Below, piece by piece: positions 11,201 to 22,700 of a DNA stretch of 62,000 bases. The notes beneath the pieces are model-generated. The model did not search any database. It saw only the letters and a program-made list of their open reading frames with translations, and was not told the DNA's origin. Location of the stretch: contig JAQGDQ010000246.1 in assembly GCA_030141605.1 (NCBI GenBank), forward strand, positions 1 to 62,000. Reading direction: 5' to 3'. Source of the stretch: Tubiluchus corallicola (Eukaryota > Priapulida > Priapulimorpha > Priapulimorphida > Tubiluchidae). The translations under genes were made by a program, and so were the position numbers. How positions within the stretch are numbered: the stretch's first letter is position 1; each line of letters starts with the position of its first letter.

Positions 11201-14200
11201 TAAGATGTATTACGTACACTATTAAAGAAATTACAAAGAATTTTATTAGTTTTTGTAGACATGACCTTACTACACATATGATAAAATAAAGCTACAGCAT
11301 GTTTTGAGATAACTTGTAGTTGGTAGTGGGAAACAATGCATCTTCCACAAAACACCAAATAGGAGTTATTTTGTCAAGAGAAGATGTCGGGTTTGTTATT
11401 TAGAGGATTTTCAAATTTTTACAGGAATCTTACCTAACTTGTAATATAAGTTTTTTTGAATCTGGTTTCGTAAAACACACTATTTTTGCTAGTGTGAAAG
11501 TGGTTACAGTTAGAATTTTCAGCTAGATTCTAGGTTATGCTCTTAGTTCTAAATTCATTAGTCTTTATAATAACTTCCATTAGGGATGGTAATACAGTTG
11601 TTAAACATTAGTTATTGTAAAAACTATAACAACTTCCTTTCCCACTATTTTTTGCTACAGTTTTTTATAACTTACTTGATTGCTTTTGAAGTTTCGAATT
11701 AAAAGTGATCAACAATCCAAGGGTAAATGTTTTGCATAACCATGAATAAAGCTCAACATTTATAAACTCTTAGCAGTCTGCTTTGCAAACTTACCTTTTG
11801 TATGCGGATTTTAAGCTATTAAAAGCAGTAGCTGTATTACCCGGGAGACCCAAATGTTTGTAGACCTTTCTCCACTTGCATCGATTTGTCACCTGATAAA
11901 TCAGAAAGAAGCCACTATGTGACGGGCGATAATAAAAATATAACACAGACATACATTTGAGTATTTAGCCTATTGCATGCATTCAGTTTTTTGCCTCTGG
12001 CCAACAAAAAGCAAAACTTTGCTGTTATTACCTTATTACAGCCACCAAACTGTCCATATACTAAACGGAAGAGTTTATATAGGTTGAGATCACGGCCAGC
12101 CAATGTAGGAGCCTTGTTTATTGGTGTACCTAAAACAACATTAAGGGACATTTACAAATGCTCGTGAATAAAGAAATCGTACACTTAAACTAAAACATAC
12201 TTATAACAAATAACTAGTACAATTACGATGATTTAAATCACTCATGAAACTTCCAAACAATACAAACACACATCAAAAATCTATACAATGATGTCACAAT
12301 ATGTTTAACATATATTAACAACATATATTAAAAACCAACATTACAAAAACAAAGCAAAAACTAATAATAATAGCAGTCTAGCTTGCTCAGCAAAATCGAA
12401 TAACACCACCAAAGATTCTTTCATACCTCGGTCATCCATGAATTTATAGAGCTGAGCTACAAATCTATCCTTTTCTTCGCTTTGTTCATCATCAGAACTC
12501 TAAAAGATAATAGGGAAAATAAACCTAAGGATCCTGCATTTAAATTAAAAGTTCTAACAAGTAGCAATACAAGAATAAGACAAAGCCAGACAGTTTATCA
12601 AATACACGGGAAAAGCAAGTAGCAGCTGATTACTGACTACTTTTTTTAAAGAAAATAGATAGAAAATCACATTGGAAACAGACTTTCACTTATTTACTTT
12701 CCTTGCAAATTTCTAACAAATAATAAACTAGAAAAGAATTAAATCACAACCTCTGCGTCTGAACTATCTGAACTCGACTTATCACCAGTTCGGCAAAGTA
12801 GCTCATTCCGGTCCCAGTTGGAAGGCAATTCCTTTCTCTCCAAATACAACAGTGCTTTATCAACAGCTACAAAGTAAGTGAAAAAGCATGAGTAATACTT
12901 ATTTCCAGAAGTCATGGGTTTGCTATTATTATGAAATGATAAAAAAATCACGTACTTCTATAGATGAACAACAATGCAAGTGAAGCAAGATAAGAATCAC
13001 TTGATTTATTATTGGCGTACTCTTGCCAATTGAAAGAAATTAGTCATATGTGACTGAATGTGAATTCTGCGCTTATCAATTCTTAAAACCAGACAACAAG
13101 AAATATCAGGATCATACTAAATGTAAGTTAAAACAAAGTTTTAATCTTTCATGCGGACTCAGCTAGTGCTCGCATAGCAATGAAGTGTCTTACCAGATTT
13201 CATAACTGCATTTCCCTCCTCTTTTTTGGCAACATCTTTTGTAAATTCTTTAGCATCTTTCCGTGCAACAGTGTGACTAGAAAGCAAAAATATTTGAAAT
13301 GTTTTTCAATAACAAAACAATTATAATTTTGGTAAATAAATGACATACATTACTGCCAAAGATCTAATCAGTTTGAATAACAACAAGTTCTCCGTTGATA
13401 CTAGAAATTCACTATTTAATCCAGACATGTCCTCTTACTATTAGTAAAAATAGCTAACAATAGCTAACATTAAGCCAATAATTGTCAAGAATCTACACTG
13501 CTACATAACATTCTATACTAATCCATCTTACTCGCTTAAAAGTGTCACAGCTGGTATGAATAGGAACTGTAGTACTATTTGTAAACCTTACGAAAATAGA
13601 AGAATAATCACAAATAATACCCATGTTGTACTGCAAAAATTATTTAGCATACACTAAAAATTAAAAAAACACTAACACAATTACTGATACTAGCCTACTA
13701 CACATTTCACAGGTGGTCAATATTGTTACAAGGACATGACAAAGAAATGCTAGTAAGTGGTACATACTATTTTCCATCCTTAAATGATCGCACCATGAGC
13801 TGCGATTTCATATCCATTTTAACTCCTTCTGCATTGATAGCCGGTGTGACTACTAATGCAGGAAACCAAGTGTGATTTCTTCTTTTGTCTTCCACATTTA
13901 TGACAACAACTCGTCCCAATTCCTTTAAATAACGAGGCTGCAAAACCAGCTTTTTCACGGGTGGACTTTCATCTTCACTGCTTTCGTCACTACAAAAAAA
14001 GTACTTTATAGTTGAGGCCCACTTTTGCACACTTTATTACAAAGCTCAGAAATGGGCTTGTAATTGCATTATTGCAACTGGTCTCTCTCTTTCTTTTTCT
14101 CTCAATTGTTTTCTCACTTTTTCTTGTTCCTGTCTTTCTTTTACATCTTTTACAACCTCTCTCTCCACTTTAAATCTGCGTACTTCTTCATAGCTGTACA

Positions 14201-17200
14201 TTTCTTATGCCCATGTCCTACTAATCTGTTATACACATGGTAGACAAAAGTGTAGAATACCAACTTAGCTCACGCACCACAGTTTTTCCACTCATGCTAC
14301 TAACTTCGTAATTTATGCCCATTTTGAATACACATACTGCGCTGTTTGATAAATTCACTTGGCTAGGTAGTACATGACACGCGACTTGCACTGTCTACAG
14401 TTCCACAATATTTAACCTATATCATATTTCAAACTGAATTAAATGCAAGGCCTCTCACATCAGTTGATCGAAGTGTAGAACAAAATTTTGGGGCTTTAAC
14501 TTGCAAGATCATGTTTCAGTAAGAAATAAATTTATTTCAGCTAGGCAGAAATTGTTTGTACAGGCAATGAACAATACGAAATCTTCATTAAAGTAATTAT
14601 CTTAATTATTTGTTAGATAAACCTCATTTACAAACTAAATAATTGCCTTATGGATTCCCCAAAACGTCTGCGTTTTCGTGCAGATTTGTTGATTACAGGG
14701 TTTCCAAACCTTTCCGGATCAGTTAGAGGAAGTTCATCCAAAGTCTGAAACAGTGAAATTCTTTTTATTAAAAAAAACAATTACAACGTACAACTTTAAA
14801 GTAACAAAAATGTTAAATAAAATATAAAAAATGAGGTAGTTTTTACCGACCTCACTCTTGTGGAAGTGTTTCTCTCCTTTTAGACATATTAACCCTCTTC
14901 TTAGAGTAGTCTCGTCACCGTCATCAAAAACTAAATAGTAATAATGTAATTGTAATGTAATGTAAATTATTAATTAAGGAAAAACAGGTTTAAAATGCAT
15001 TGCAATATAATACTATTACTGTGCTAATAACTTTAATCAATTATAAAAGCATTTTTAAGCTTATATACTAACATAGAAAACACATTGCAAACAGTTTTTA
15101 ATTTGCTTGAAAAAACTTTCAAGGAAAATACCAGTTGTAGGTTTATCAGAAAAGAATTCAAGAGTATATGCCTTTAATACTTGTCAACCTCAAATCAGAT
15201 CAGAGAAAAAAGGAAAAAAATCTATATTCACACAAAGAACAGCAAAAGATGAACAAAGACTGTGCTAGGAGAAAAGCTCCCAGCATACACTGTGCAGATA
15301 GCAAAACTTACAGATCAATAATTTACTCAAGAAAGATTTTACTCACTGACTGTATATCTGCTACAATCCTGCACACGTTGAACTGTTGCTTCAGCGAACA
15401 GTCCCGAATCAGGATGCTTGGCTTCAACACGAGAGCCAATCTGCAAACATAAACAACTTAAAGGTTATTTAATTAAAGTGAAATAACTGCTTAATTGGCA
15501 AATTTGGCTCAGATGACAGGCAACAAGAAAAGCTAAAAAAATTGTAAGCTAGGTCACAGCAAAAGCTGGAATTTTTCCTAAACTTTAGCTGAATTTGATG
15601 ACCAATTTTTGGGCTTATCCTTTCTTCTGGTACACCGATATATGAATACTAAAATACTGAAGTCATATGTGATGGTGAGCATGTATATATCGTCAGTCAT
15701 CAGTGATGTAACAATAATTAGGTTACTAGCTATTAATTTCGTGTTCTGTATTGTAATCACTTAATGTAAAATTTGCAGTAAGTAATACAAGCAAGCTTCT
15801 AATAGCTACAAAACACATTTTACTAACACGAGTACATAAATCTGTGAACTTGTCTAGTTTGATAACTTTGTTAATACTTACCCTAATGTGACCTCTGATG
15901 TTGTCATCAGTGACAACGTGTGAACCCCCACCAGCCGCGAACAGCACACGACATTTCACCAGCCGGTCGACTTTTTTCACCTTGGCCTCACAGAATGCTC
16001 CATGGTATTTCCCACTTACCTCAGTGCCAACAGTCAGATATGGTGGGTTATGTGATAACCCGGCCTGTAAATAAATTATAATTATATATTTTAACAAATT
16101 TCAACTCGCAAGAAGTCTCCTTTAAGAAAAAAGGTTTTGATACATAAACATGAAGAAAAATAGTCTGGCTGAAAGTTCTGACATTATCTCCATTTCTTCA
16201 CTGCTAAAGCATCACTCACTGTGCATTGGCTTCACAAAGCTATGAAACCTAGGATCCAACACCAAATATGCCTTTGTACGTTGAAATAATTAATTAACTT
16301 GATACAACAACTGAAAACTTGACAACCATACTACAATGTAATAATAATTCAATTGCTTCAATCTGCTCCAATCCAAGACCTAAGATTAGGCAATCTGTCT
16401 AGTATCTAAGTTGAGTGGTAACTGAGCTCCGAGTGACAGTCATTAATGCTCACCAGTTTGAAAAATAACCATTTAACAGTGATAAACTACTAGTTGTTTC
16501 CATTGGTACAAAAATAGCAATAAAAGGAAAACTATTATTCTAGATTGAATAGCAATTAAAAAATATACATTTTAAGCTTCCAGCAACCATCTTAAATATG
16601 CTCTTTTTTGGAAGTCAGATGTGACTAGGTTTCTTAAACTTTTTACATACATGCTCAAAAGTAGGTTTCAACTGATCAAGATGAGCAGAAAAAAATTGAA
16701 TGTCACTTCTGCAAAATATCTATGTGTTAAAATATCGATGTACTAATTTATGTGTTAAAAAGCCAGGTAACCAAATGTTACTTGTGAAAATTGTGCACTT
16801 AAACACTGAAGATGAAAGGTAAACATGAAACTAGAAATGCAACTCAATTAACACTTGGCCATTTGAGAAAACAAGTTTATCAAGTATACCAAAAATTATC
16901 ACCATTAAGGAACATAAGGCAGTTTGACTTCCTGAACACCTTAGATTAAACAAGCGAGATGCTCAGGAACAGACCCAAATCACCTCTCTCTGACATGAAT
17001 TTCTTATAAGAAATAAAACATGAAAACTATTTCTAAAGCATATTGCATGGATATGTAATAATACAACATAGGATTTACTGGATCCGTAATAAAAAATAGT
17101 ACATTTACAGTATACAAAATTATTGCTATTATATTATTATGATAGAAATTCACCAGTACCTTCAACATAAAAAAGCCTGGGTTGGAGTTAGTAAACGAGC

Positions 17201-19290
17201 AATGAGTAGGATAAACTACAGGCTGTTCAGGCATGTTCTGAATTTCACCAGTAAATATAATCAAAGAATTTTAAGCTGTTTGAAAATAAAATTCACACGT
17301 TAAACAAAAATAACTGCATCTTGAGAAGTATTTAAAGAAAATACAGCTACAGATTCTCATGTGTTTCTATCGCAATCCACAAGTTTACAAAACACTATTA
17401 AAAATTGTTTTATCACTTTTTAAAAACAAACCATCAAAAAGTTTTATTAAGAATTAAGAATTAAGAATTAAAAGAATAACGGCTGCAAATATATGTATAA
17501 GCACAAAAAAGTATCAAAATAATGTTTGTTGACTGGACAAAACAAGCAAGAGATTTTGCTGTATACTAGCTAAAGGCAGTATATTAAAGACACCTAAATT
17601 AGTCAGTGTGATTAAAATTTTGAGTGTGATAATTATTAGTTTGTGATGCCCATTTTTCTTTTATTAGCACTTTGTACTCAGCACTTGCACAGTGGAGATA
17701 ATCAGATGCAGCTGTTTTGTAAATCCACTATAAATAAATAAAGTTAAACTAAATTAGTCACTTAGAAATGCCAAAAGACATAGGCAGTGAGACCTATGGG
17801 CTCACCCTGCAGTTCAGCAATTTCTAATTTAAAGTTTATAACACTTGAACAAACTTTTTAGCAGTCATACTAATACAAAAATTCTACACTTAAAAATTAA
17901 AATTAAGAACACAGGTCACAAATTTTTCTCAAGTTTCAAAATTTTCTTTAAATTTGAGATCCTACATTGTCAGACTTAAAAACTACAAATTAAAAGTTTG
18001 CCATCTTAGAAAAGCCTTACAAAATGGCTAGTTTAATTTGTAAATTATTTGATTCTCAAAGTTGCTAATAAAGGAAAGCATCACTAGATACAACACATGT
18101 GAGTATTCAACTATAACCACTTAATTTCCATCATTTTATTTTCAAAATTATGTATTATACATCTTACATTTCTAAGGAACCTAAGTACCTGAAACATCTG
18201 AAATTAAATGCAATATAGGCCTATAACACCATATCCCAGACAAGCAAAATACCTAGACATAATTAAGTAATTATAGTAATAGTAATAGATGAAAACAAGA
18301 CTATTACTATGCAGACTGAAAACACTCAGTTCACAAGAACAAGGAATAAATACAGATTTTTACATTTATTGTGGCTGCGTGATCGAAAAGCTTTACTAAA
18401 ATATTCAGAGAAAAAGATATTATGTGTATATTTCATTAAAAGATGATCATGGTTGTATTAGGGTACCTTTTTTAATTACGGACTAAGTACTAGTACATTG
18501 ATATACTAAAGTTGGTACTAACTGAGGTGTGTAACATCTATGAATTTTGCTATGATATTAACATGTTATACCATTATACTGTGTAGCCTATGTTGTTCCT
18601 ATGTTGGCTTATGAAGACATTCATGGGTTATGATTACAAGGGAGTTGTGAACGTTGCCACGAAGTGGTTGCAAGCTTACAAACTATGCCTGTGGGTCGTT
18701 AGTCACTTGCTTTTTTTCAGAAATTAAGATCATAATACCAAAGCTGTTAATACCCACTTATTTTTATTTAGTTTGTTTTCTTTCCCCCCCTCCCCCAATT
18801 CCTTCCGAAGCCTTGTACTTAATTTTTTGAACTTCTGAAGTGCTGTATATTAACAAAAAACTGAAACATGATATACATAAAATTAAATTTTGAAATGTTG
18901 CATGGTCTAATAAACCGTTTTCGAAGTTTCAAATGCCAAGTTCCAATGTAAGCGTTGAGCTGACGAAAATACTTAACATGTCCGCTTCATGATTTGCTGC
19001 ACAACAAAAACGATTAGGCAACTTAACTCTTAACCCAGCCTGCTGACATTCAATTAGCTGAAATCACTTTCAGGTAAAAAAGTGTGAAGTTCAAAGATGC
19101 TGCTTTACACTATTCAACAAATTTTCCTAGTTTTTAAAGCAACCACCTGAATCAACACTTAACAAGAAATAGAAACTCTCTTTTACTTACAGAAAGATCG
19201 AATTTCCCAATCGTTAGCCTCTTTGCTCAACCAAATTTCTACATTGCAAATTTAGCAGGTAAATTATGAAAAAGGAATTAAACTTACCAT
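5260..19290 (-). CDS. ARID4: ARID4-like chromatin regulator (RBP1 family), 21 coding exons, 3' end disturbed
   Basis: Homologue of ARID4A/ARID4B, DNA- and histone-binding subunits of SIN3-HDAC corepressors. Coding exons in order: 19290-19288, 16064-15882, 15440-15347, 14930-14851, 14744-14632, 13989-13768, 13276-13194, 12866-12751, 12499-12427, 12129-12032, 11892-11795, 11085-10899, 10611-10477, 10365-10285, 9968-9778, 9668-9539, 8385-8315, 8097-7977, 7798-7576, 7409-7341, 7178-5290. All phases agree and sum to 1420 codons. Domains: Tudor-like repeats (about 9-120), RBB1NT (158-259), ARID (about 305-400), chromo-barrel (about 600-670), AT-hook-like RRGRPP (exon 19) and KKGRPRK (about 1355), then an acidic, Ser/Thr-rich tail. 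Donors of exons 4 (gtcggt) and 8 (gttgtg) are weak. After exon 21 a donor (GTG|gtaatt) is followed by no recognisable exon. Reading through adds nine residues to a stop at 5260, and an ATTAAA lies at 5104-5099. The conserved family C-terminus is not in the window. I did not see an LxCxE retinoblastoma-binding motif. Confidence 0.9.
5290..7178 (-). CDS. ARID4: ARID4 exon 21: long disordered acidic exon
   Basis: A 1889-bp exon encoding about 630 residues of low-complexity, Glu/Ser/Thr/Lys-rich sequence with no fold recognised except an AT-hook-like KKGRPRK near its end. The 5' 1064 bases are duplicated in inverted orientation at 770-1833. The 3' 825 bases occur only once. The exon closes in phase 0 at a good donor (GTG|gtaatt), but no acceptor-exon pair resembling the conserved ARID4 C-terminal coiled segment appears between here and position 1. 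Confidence 0.85.
6115..7947 (-). repeat. Right arm of the large inverted duplication
   Basis: Reverse-complement partner of 1-1833. It lies inside the ARID4-like gene and covers most of exon 21, all of exons 20 and 19 and their introns. It ends between exon 19 and exon 18 only because its partner reaches the window edge. Identity by eye is about 99.9 percent, so the duplication is very recent, maintained by gene conversion, or artificial. Confidence 0.93.
7977..9668 (-). CDS. ARID4: ARID4 exons 16-18: chromo-barrel (Tudor-knot) domain
   Basis: Exon 16 (9539-9668) ends with [20 protein letters not shown], exon 17 (8315-8385) gives [13 protein letters not shown] and exon 18 (7977-8097) continues [18 protein letters not shown]. 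This is the conserved order of the ARID4/MSL3/MRG15 chromo-barrel, including the aromatic HY.GWN.RYDEW core that binds methylated lysine in relatives. Exons 13-15 before it are Lys/Glu-rich linker. Confidence 0.9.
11795..12499 (-). CDS. ARID4: ARID4 exons 9-11: ARID DNA-binding domain
   Basis: Exon 9 (12427-12499) gives [15 protein letters not shown], exon 10 (12032-12129) [20 protein letters not shown] and exon 11 (11795-11892) [13 protein letters not shown] followed by SLKSAYKR. Exon 12 (10899-11085) completes the last helix with [11 protein letters not shown]. These are the classic ARID landmarks in order: FM.DRGTPI, DLNL.KLF.LV, W..V...LG and LK..Y..L. Exon 8 (12751-12866) upstream adds an acidic Ser/Asp stretch. 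ARID4 ARIDs bind DNA with little sequence preference. Confidence 0.92.
13768..13989 (-). CDS. ARID4: ARID4 exon 6: RBB1NT domain
   Basis: Starts with an acidic [10 protein letters not shown] run, then [20 protein letters not shown] and [10 protein letters not shown], the hallmark strands of the RBB1NT domain. Exon 7 (13194-13276) finishes it with [12 protein letters not shown], matching the FYSIARKDIKEV region of human ARID4A. Exon 5 (14632-14744) upstream carries the [17 protein letters not shown] linker typical of the family. The domain is described in ARID4 proteins as a PWWP-related fold that binds DNA. Confidence 0.88.
15882..16064 (-). CDS. ARID4: ARID4 exon 2: N-terminal Tudor-like domain
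   Basis: The exon encodes residues 2-62 and contains [20 protein letters not shown] followed by [11 protein letters not shown], an almost direct match to the N-terminus of vertebrate ARID4A/B. It opens with a Gly-Leu-Ser stretch straight after the acceptor. The initiator ATG must therefore come from exon 1, and the ATG ending at 19288 directly before a gtaagt donor supplies it in phase. Exons 3 (15347-15440) and 4 (14851-14930) continue with [18 protein letters not shown] and [19 protein letters not shown], the second Tudor-like unit. Confidence 0.9.
16065..19287 (-). other. ARID4 intron 1
   Basis: A 3.2-kb AT-rich intron between the lone ATG exon and exon 2. I see no further coding exon, no recognisable transposon protein and no RNA gene in it. 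A minus-strand open frame at 17004-17264 has no splice sites or family resemblance and is not included in the gene. Confidence 0.6.
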
Positions 19291-19784
19291 TAAAAGAATA
19301 AACACTTAAGATCTTCAAAGTATGGCGCTACAAACAGTAAGATAAAATTGTCAAACATCCACGAATTGAATTTTTAGAAAAGGTAATTCAACTAGGAAAA
19401 CATTTTTTGCCTACAAACAGCTTATCCACGGTGAACAACAATCGTGAAACGGGGTCGTGGCTTCTGATTGGTCAGATTTACGCTTAGGGCGCCGTCTTAC
19501 GACTATTACGTGCAAAATTTGATGTAGGACATGAGCTGTAATTATAAGAAGTTTTATCGAATTTTACATTATGTAGCGGAAATGAGCGAGCTGCTGATAG
19601 ACCATGCACTTCTATGGGATATAGAGTCAGACCAGTGATACTTTTCTGTTAAAAATTTGGCGGATTTTTCGCAGTATTCGTCTTTAAGTGAAAGCAGGGT
19701 CTTTTTCACCAAAGCGGTCACGTGACTTATCTTAACCTATGGCCCGGAAGTAATTTCTTCGGTACAATAGTCAGTCGCACAAGC
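19291..19784. promoter_or_regulatory. Shared bidirectional promoter of ARID4 (minus) and DCAF5 (plus)
   Basis: The two start codons face apart with only 494 bp between them, so both promoters and 5' UTRs must fit here. The interval is richer in GC than its surroundings. It holds an inverted CCAAT box (ATTGG at 19467-19471) and a palindromic E-box GTCACGTGAC (core CACGTG at 19719-19724). No TATA box stands out. Head-to-head housekeeping pairs with NF-Y sites are common in animals. Exact transcription starts cannot be read from sequence. Confidence 0.7.
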
Positions 19785-22700
19785 ATGTCAACAAACATGG
19801 CTTATTACACTCGTCAAAATCGAAATATTTCAACTGTTGGATACTTATTTGAATCTCAAACAAGCACTCTTCCCAACCTAAAATCGTCATTTTTGAAAAA
19901 CCGTATTGAAAGTGCGTCCAGTCTCTACAGAAAGGATTTATATGGCCACTTCGGTTGTGTTAATGCCATAGAGTTCAGCAATGGTAGTGGCAGTTTGCTA
20001 TGCTCTGGTAAGAAAAGTCTTAGCTGACAAAGAAAATTTAGGAGATTTTATGTTAATAAAAGTGAATTTAATTAGTGGAATAACATAACGTTAAAATTAC
20101 TAATTGAAATAATTTGTTGATATGCTTACCTAAATATGTACTTGACGTGCATCAACTAGCTGACACTTGAGAATGATTCTACTTTTTTATTCGTCATACT
20201 TTCTCTAAATTATGAGTCGTATGAATCCACATAGCAAACTAGATAATCTATATGTTGGGCGTCGAGTAACCCACTAGCCGAAGTAGGACAATTGGCGTAC
20301 ATGGGCTAGCCCATGTAGGACGCATCGTAGAAACAGGTCGCGAATTGAGTCGTTAAGCATACTGGCACCGTCCGTTGTCCTTGTTTATGTAATAATAATA
20401 ATTAAAAACGTCAATATACGTTGAATAATTTATTATACATATGATAAAATAAAATAATTTTATTCTGAGCTAGTGTAATTAATATTTGCCAATATTAATC
20501 TTCTTTGAAGTGAAATAAGCGCACTTTTTAGGCGATTCCAACATTTGCTTAAGGTATGTCATTTTTTATTTTACCTTGCTTCACAGACAGGTGATCCTTT
20601 TCACTCCCTCATAAATAAATAATTGTTTTCTACTAAGTAAACGGGTTAGCGAGTTATGGGCCCTACTAGTTTCTCTCTTTAAAGCATTAGATACTTAGTT
20701 TAATGTTATGATTATATTAATGGAGGTAATAATAATGATAATATTGTTGCAAAAATACATTTGTAAATTGTCAAGGACTATCCATCGTTGTTATAAAGTT
20801 ATTTTTTTCTAAAAGAAATTTAGTTTTATGTTTTATTATGTCATAAATCTCGATTCTCGACAGAAATCGCTAGTGCCCCACTTGGGCTGCCCATGTATGA
20901 CACTGCGTTTCCGTAAATTTAGCACATACGTTTTACCGGAAGCGTCTTAGTTCGGCTAGTGGGTTACTCGGCGCCCTACACCATAGTATGTACTTATAAA
21001 TCTTTTTTATAAAACAGACGGAATAAACATTGGCGTAACGTCATAACCGCGACTGCACAAGTAGTAATAGTAGTAGTATATTTACTTTGCGTTGTTCAGA
21101 GAACTATAGTAGAACAAACAGTAAGTACAAAAGCTTTAGTGGCGCACAAGTCATACAAAAACAATATTAACTAGATTATCTGTAAACAAAATAGAATAGA
21201 ATCATTTTTATTTCTCATGCATGGACAGCACAGTGTTGGTATTACATCAAGATGCAACAAAAGAATGCCAAATGCGAGGGCAACATACGACCATACAGTT
21301 CTAAACATGTTGCCCTTATTCTAATATTATACTATAAAGTATACTGTAGTTGTACAATGCACAGAAATAATTTCTGTAATATAGTACAAAAATTTAATGA
21401 AGTAGTGCACAAATCATAAAAACGTTTAAAACTTGAGAATACCTACAAAAACATAATAAAATGAATAGTATTAAGCTATAAACGTGTATATAAACTTACT
21501 GTTTTCCTATAATCCATATGCGCACACATGTACATGCATACGTATATAAATTTACATAATATTATATGTACATATGAACAAAAAAAATTATGGAATATGA
21601 ATAAAAAAAGATTATGGAACTAAGCTATTTCTAGAAACAGGACAAAAAATGCACAGCTTGATTAGATTGTAAACAGAGAATCTCATGATATGATTGAAGT
21701 GTCTTTACTTTTCTATCATGCAATGCCATAAAAACATAAGTATGCTTATGCAATATTTTATACACACATACATATGCATACACACAAACAAATACGTATA
21801 TATAGACATGTGTATGTACGCACATAAATATACACTCATACATATTTTTTATTTGGTTTTTCAGTATTTTTTAGAGCTTTAGATAACGTAATTTTGGAAC
21901 TCGTGCAAGTGAAAATATTTGCTTTGCACGCCTATTTAACTGGCTAAAGATTTTGAATTTTTTATTTTCAATGATGTAATAAACAGATATTATCCAAGAT
22001 ATTTGCAAGATAAGGAAACAGTGTGTTTAAGAGAGAAAAGTGCTCATATGAGGTCAAAGATATTTTAAAAGAGTTACACAGCTGCATGGTTTCCTATTAG
22101 ATAAGTACGGTACTTTTTTGTTGTCACTGGGAGGGATTTATAAGCCAGTATATGATGAGGGAGGCTATTCCATAATTTGAGGCGTAATTCCATTATGGTG
22201 AAGGCTATTTAGGCCGTAAATAGAATTGTACCGCCATTGAAACAGATGTCCTTTTACTGAGGACCTTGTATTATAGGAATGAATATTGCTTATTTTAATA
22301 AAATAATTTCTATAGGGTTCAAGTAATGTATCATTATTAAATCTAAACATGAGTTTGAACAATTCTAAAAGGTAAATATCTTCCAATCTTCCAAAGTTTA
22401 AGCTGAATATATGATGGTGTAGCACGAGCACGTAAATTACTAAAAGTGATCAGTTTAACAATTTTATTTTGCACTGTTTTTAATGGCTATAAAATATACT
22501 GCTTGGTTTTTCCCCATGTCAACACACAATACTGGAAATAAGGGTATACAAGGCCATAGTAAATCATTATTAATATAGGGGTATTTATACAGTAACGCAG
22601 CTTGGCAAATATACCAACTGTTTTATTCAGTTTTGTTGTAGTGGTATTAATATGTGATCGCCATGTTATGTCATTGTCAATTTGGAGCCCAAGGTATTTG

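Noticed and set aside
17004-17264. Candidate first coding exon of ARID4
   Set aside because: No donor in the right phase, no family resemblance, and the ATG at 19288-19290 with a gtaagt donor explains the start better.
21631-21882. Tyr/Val/Cys-rich and Ile/His-rich small proteins
   Set aside because: Translations of a CA/TA microsatellite on both strands.
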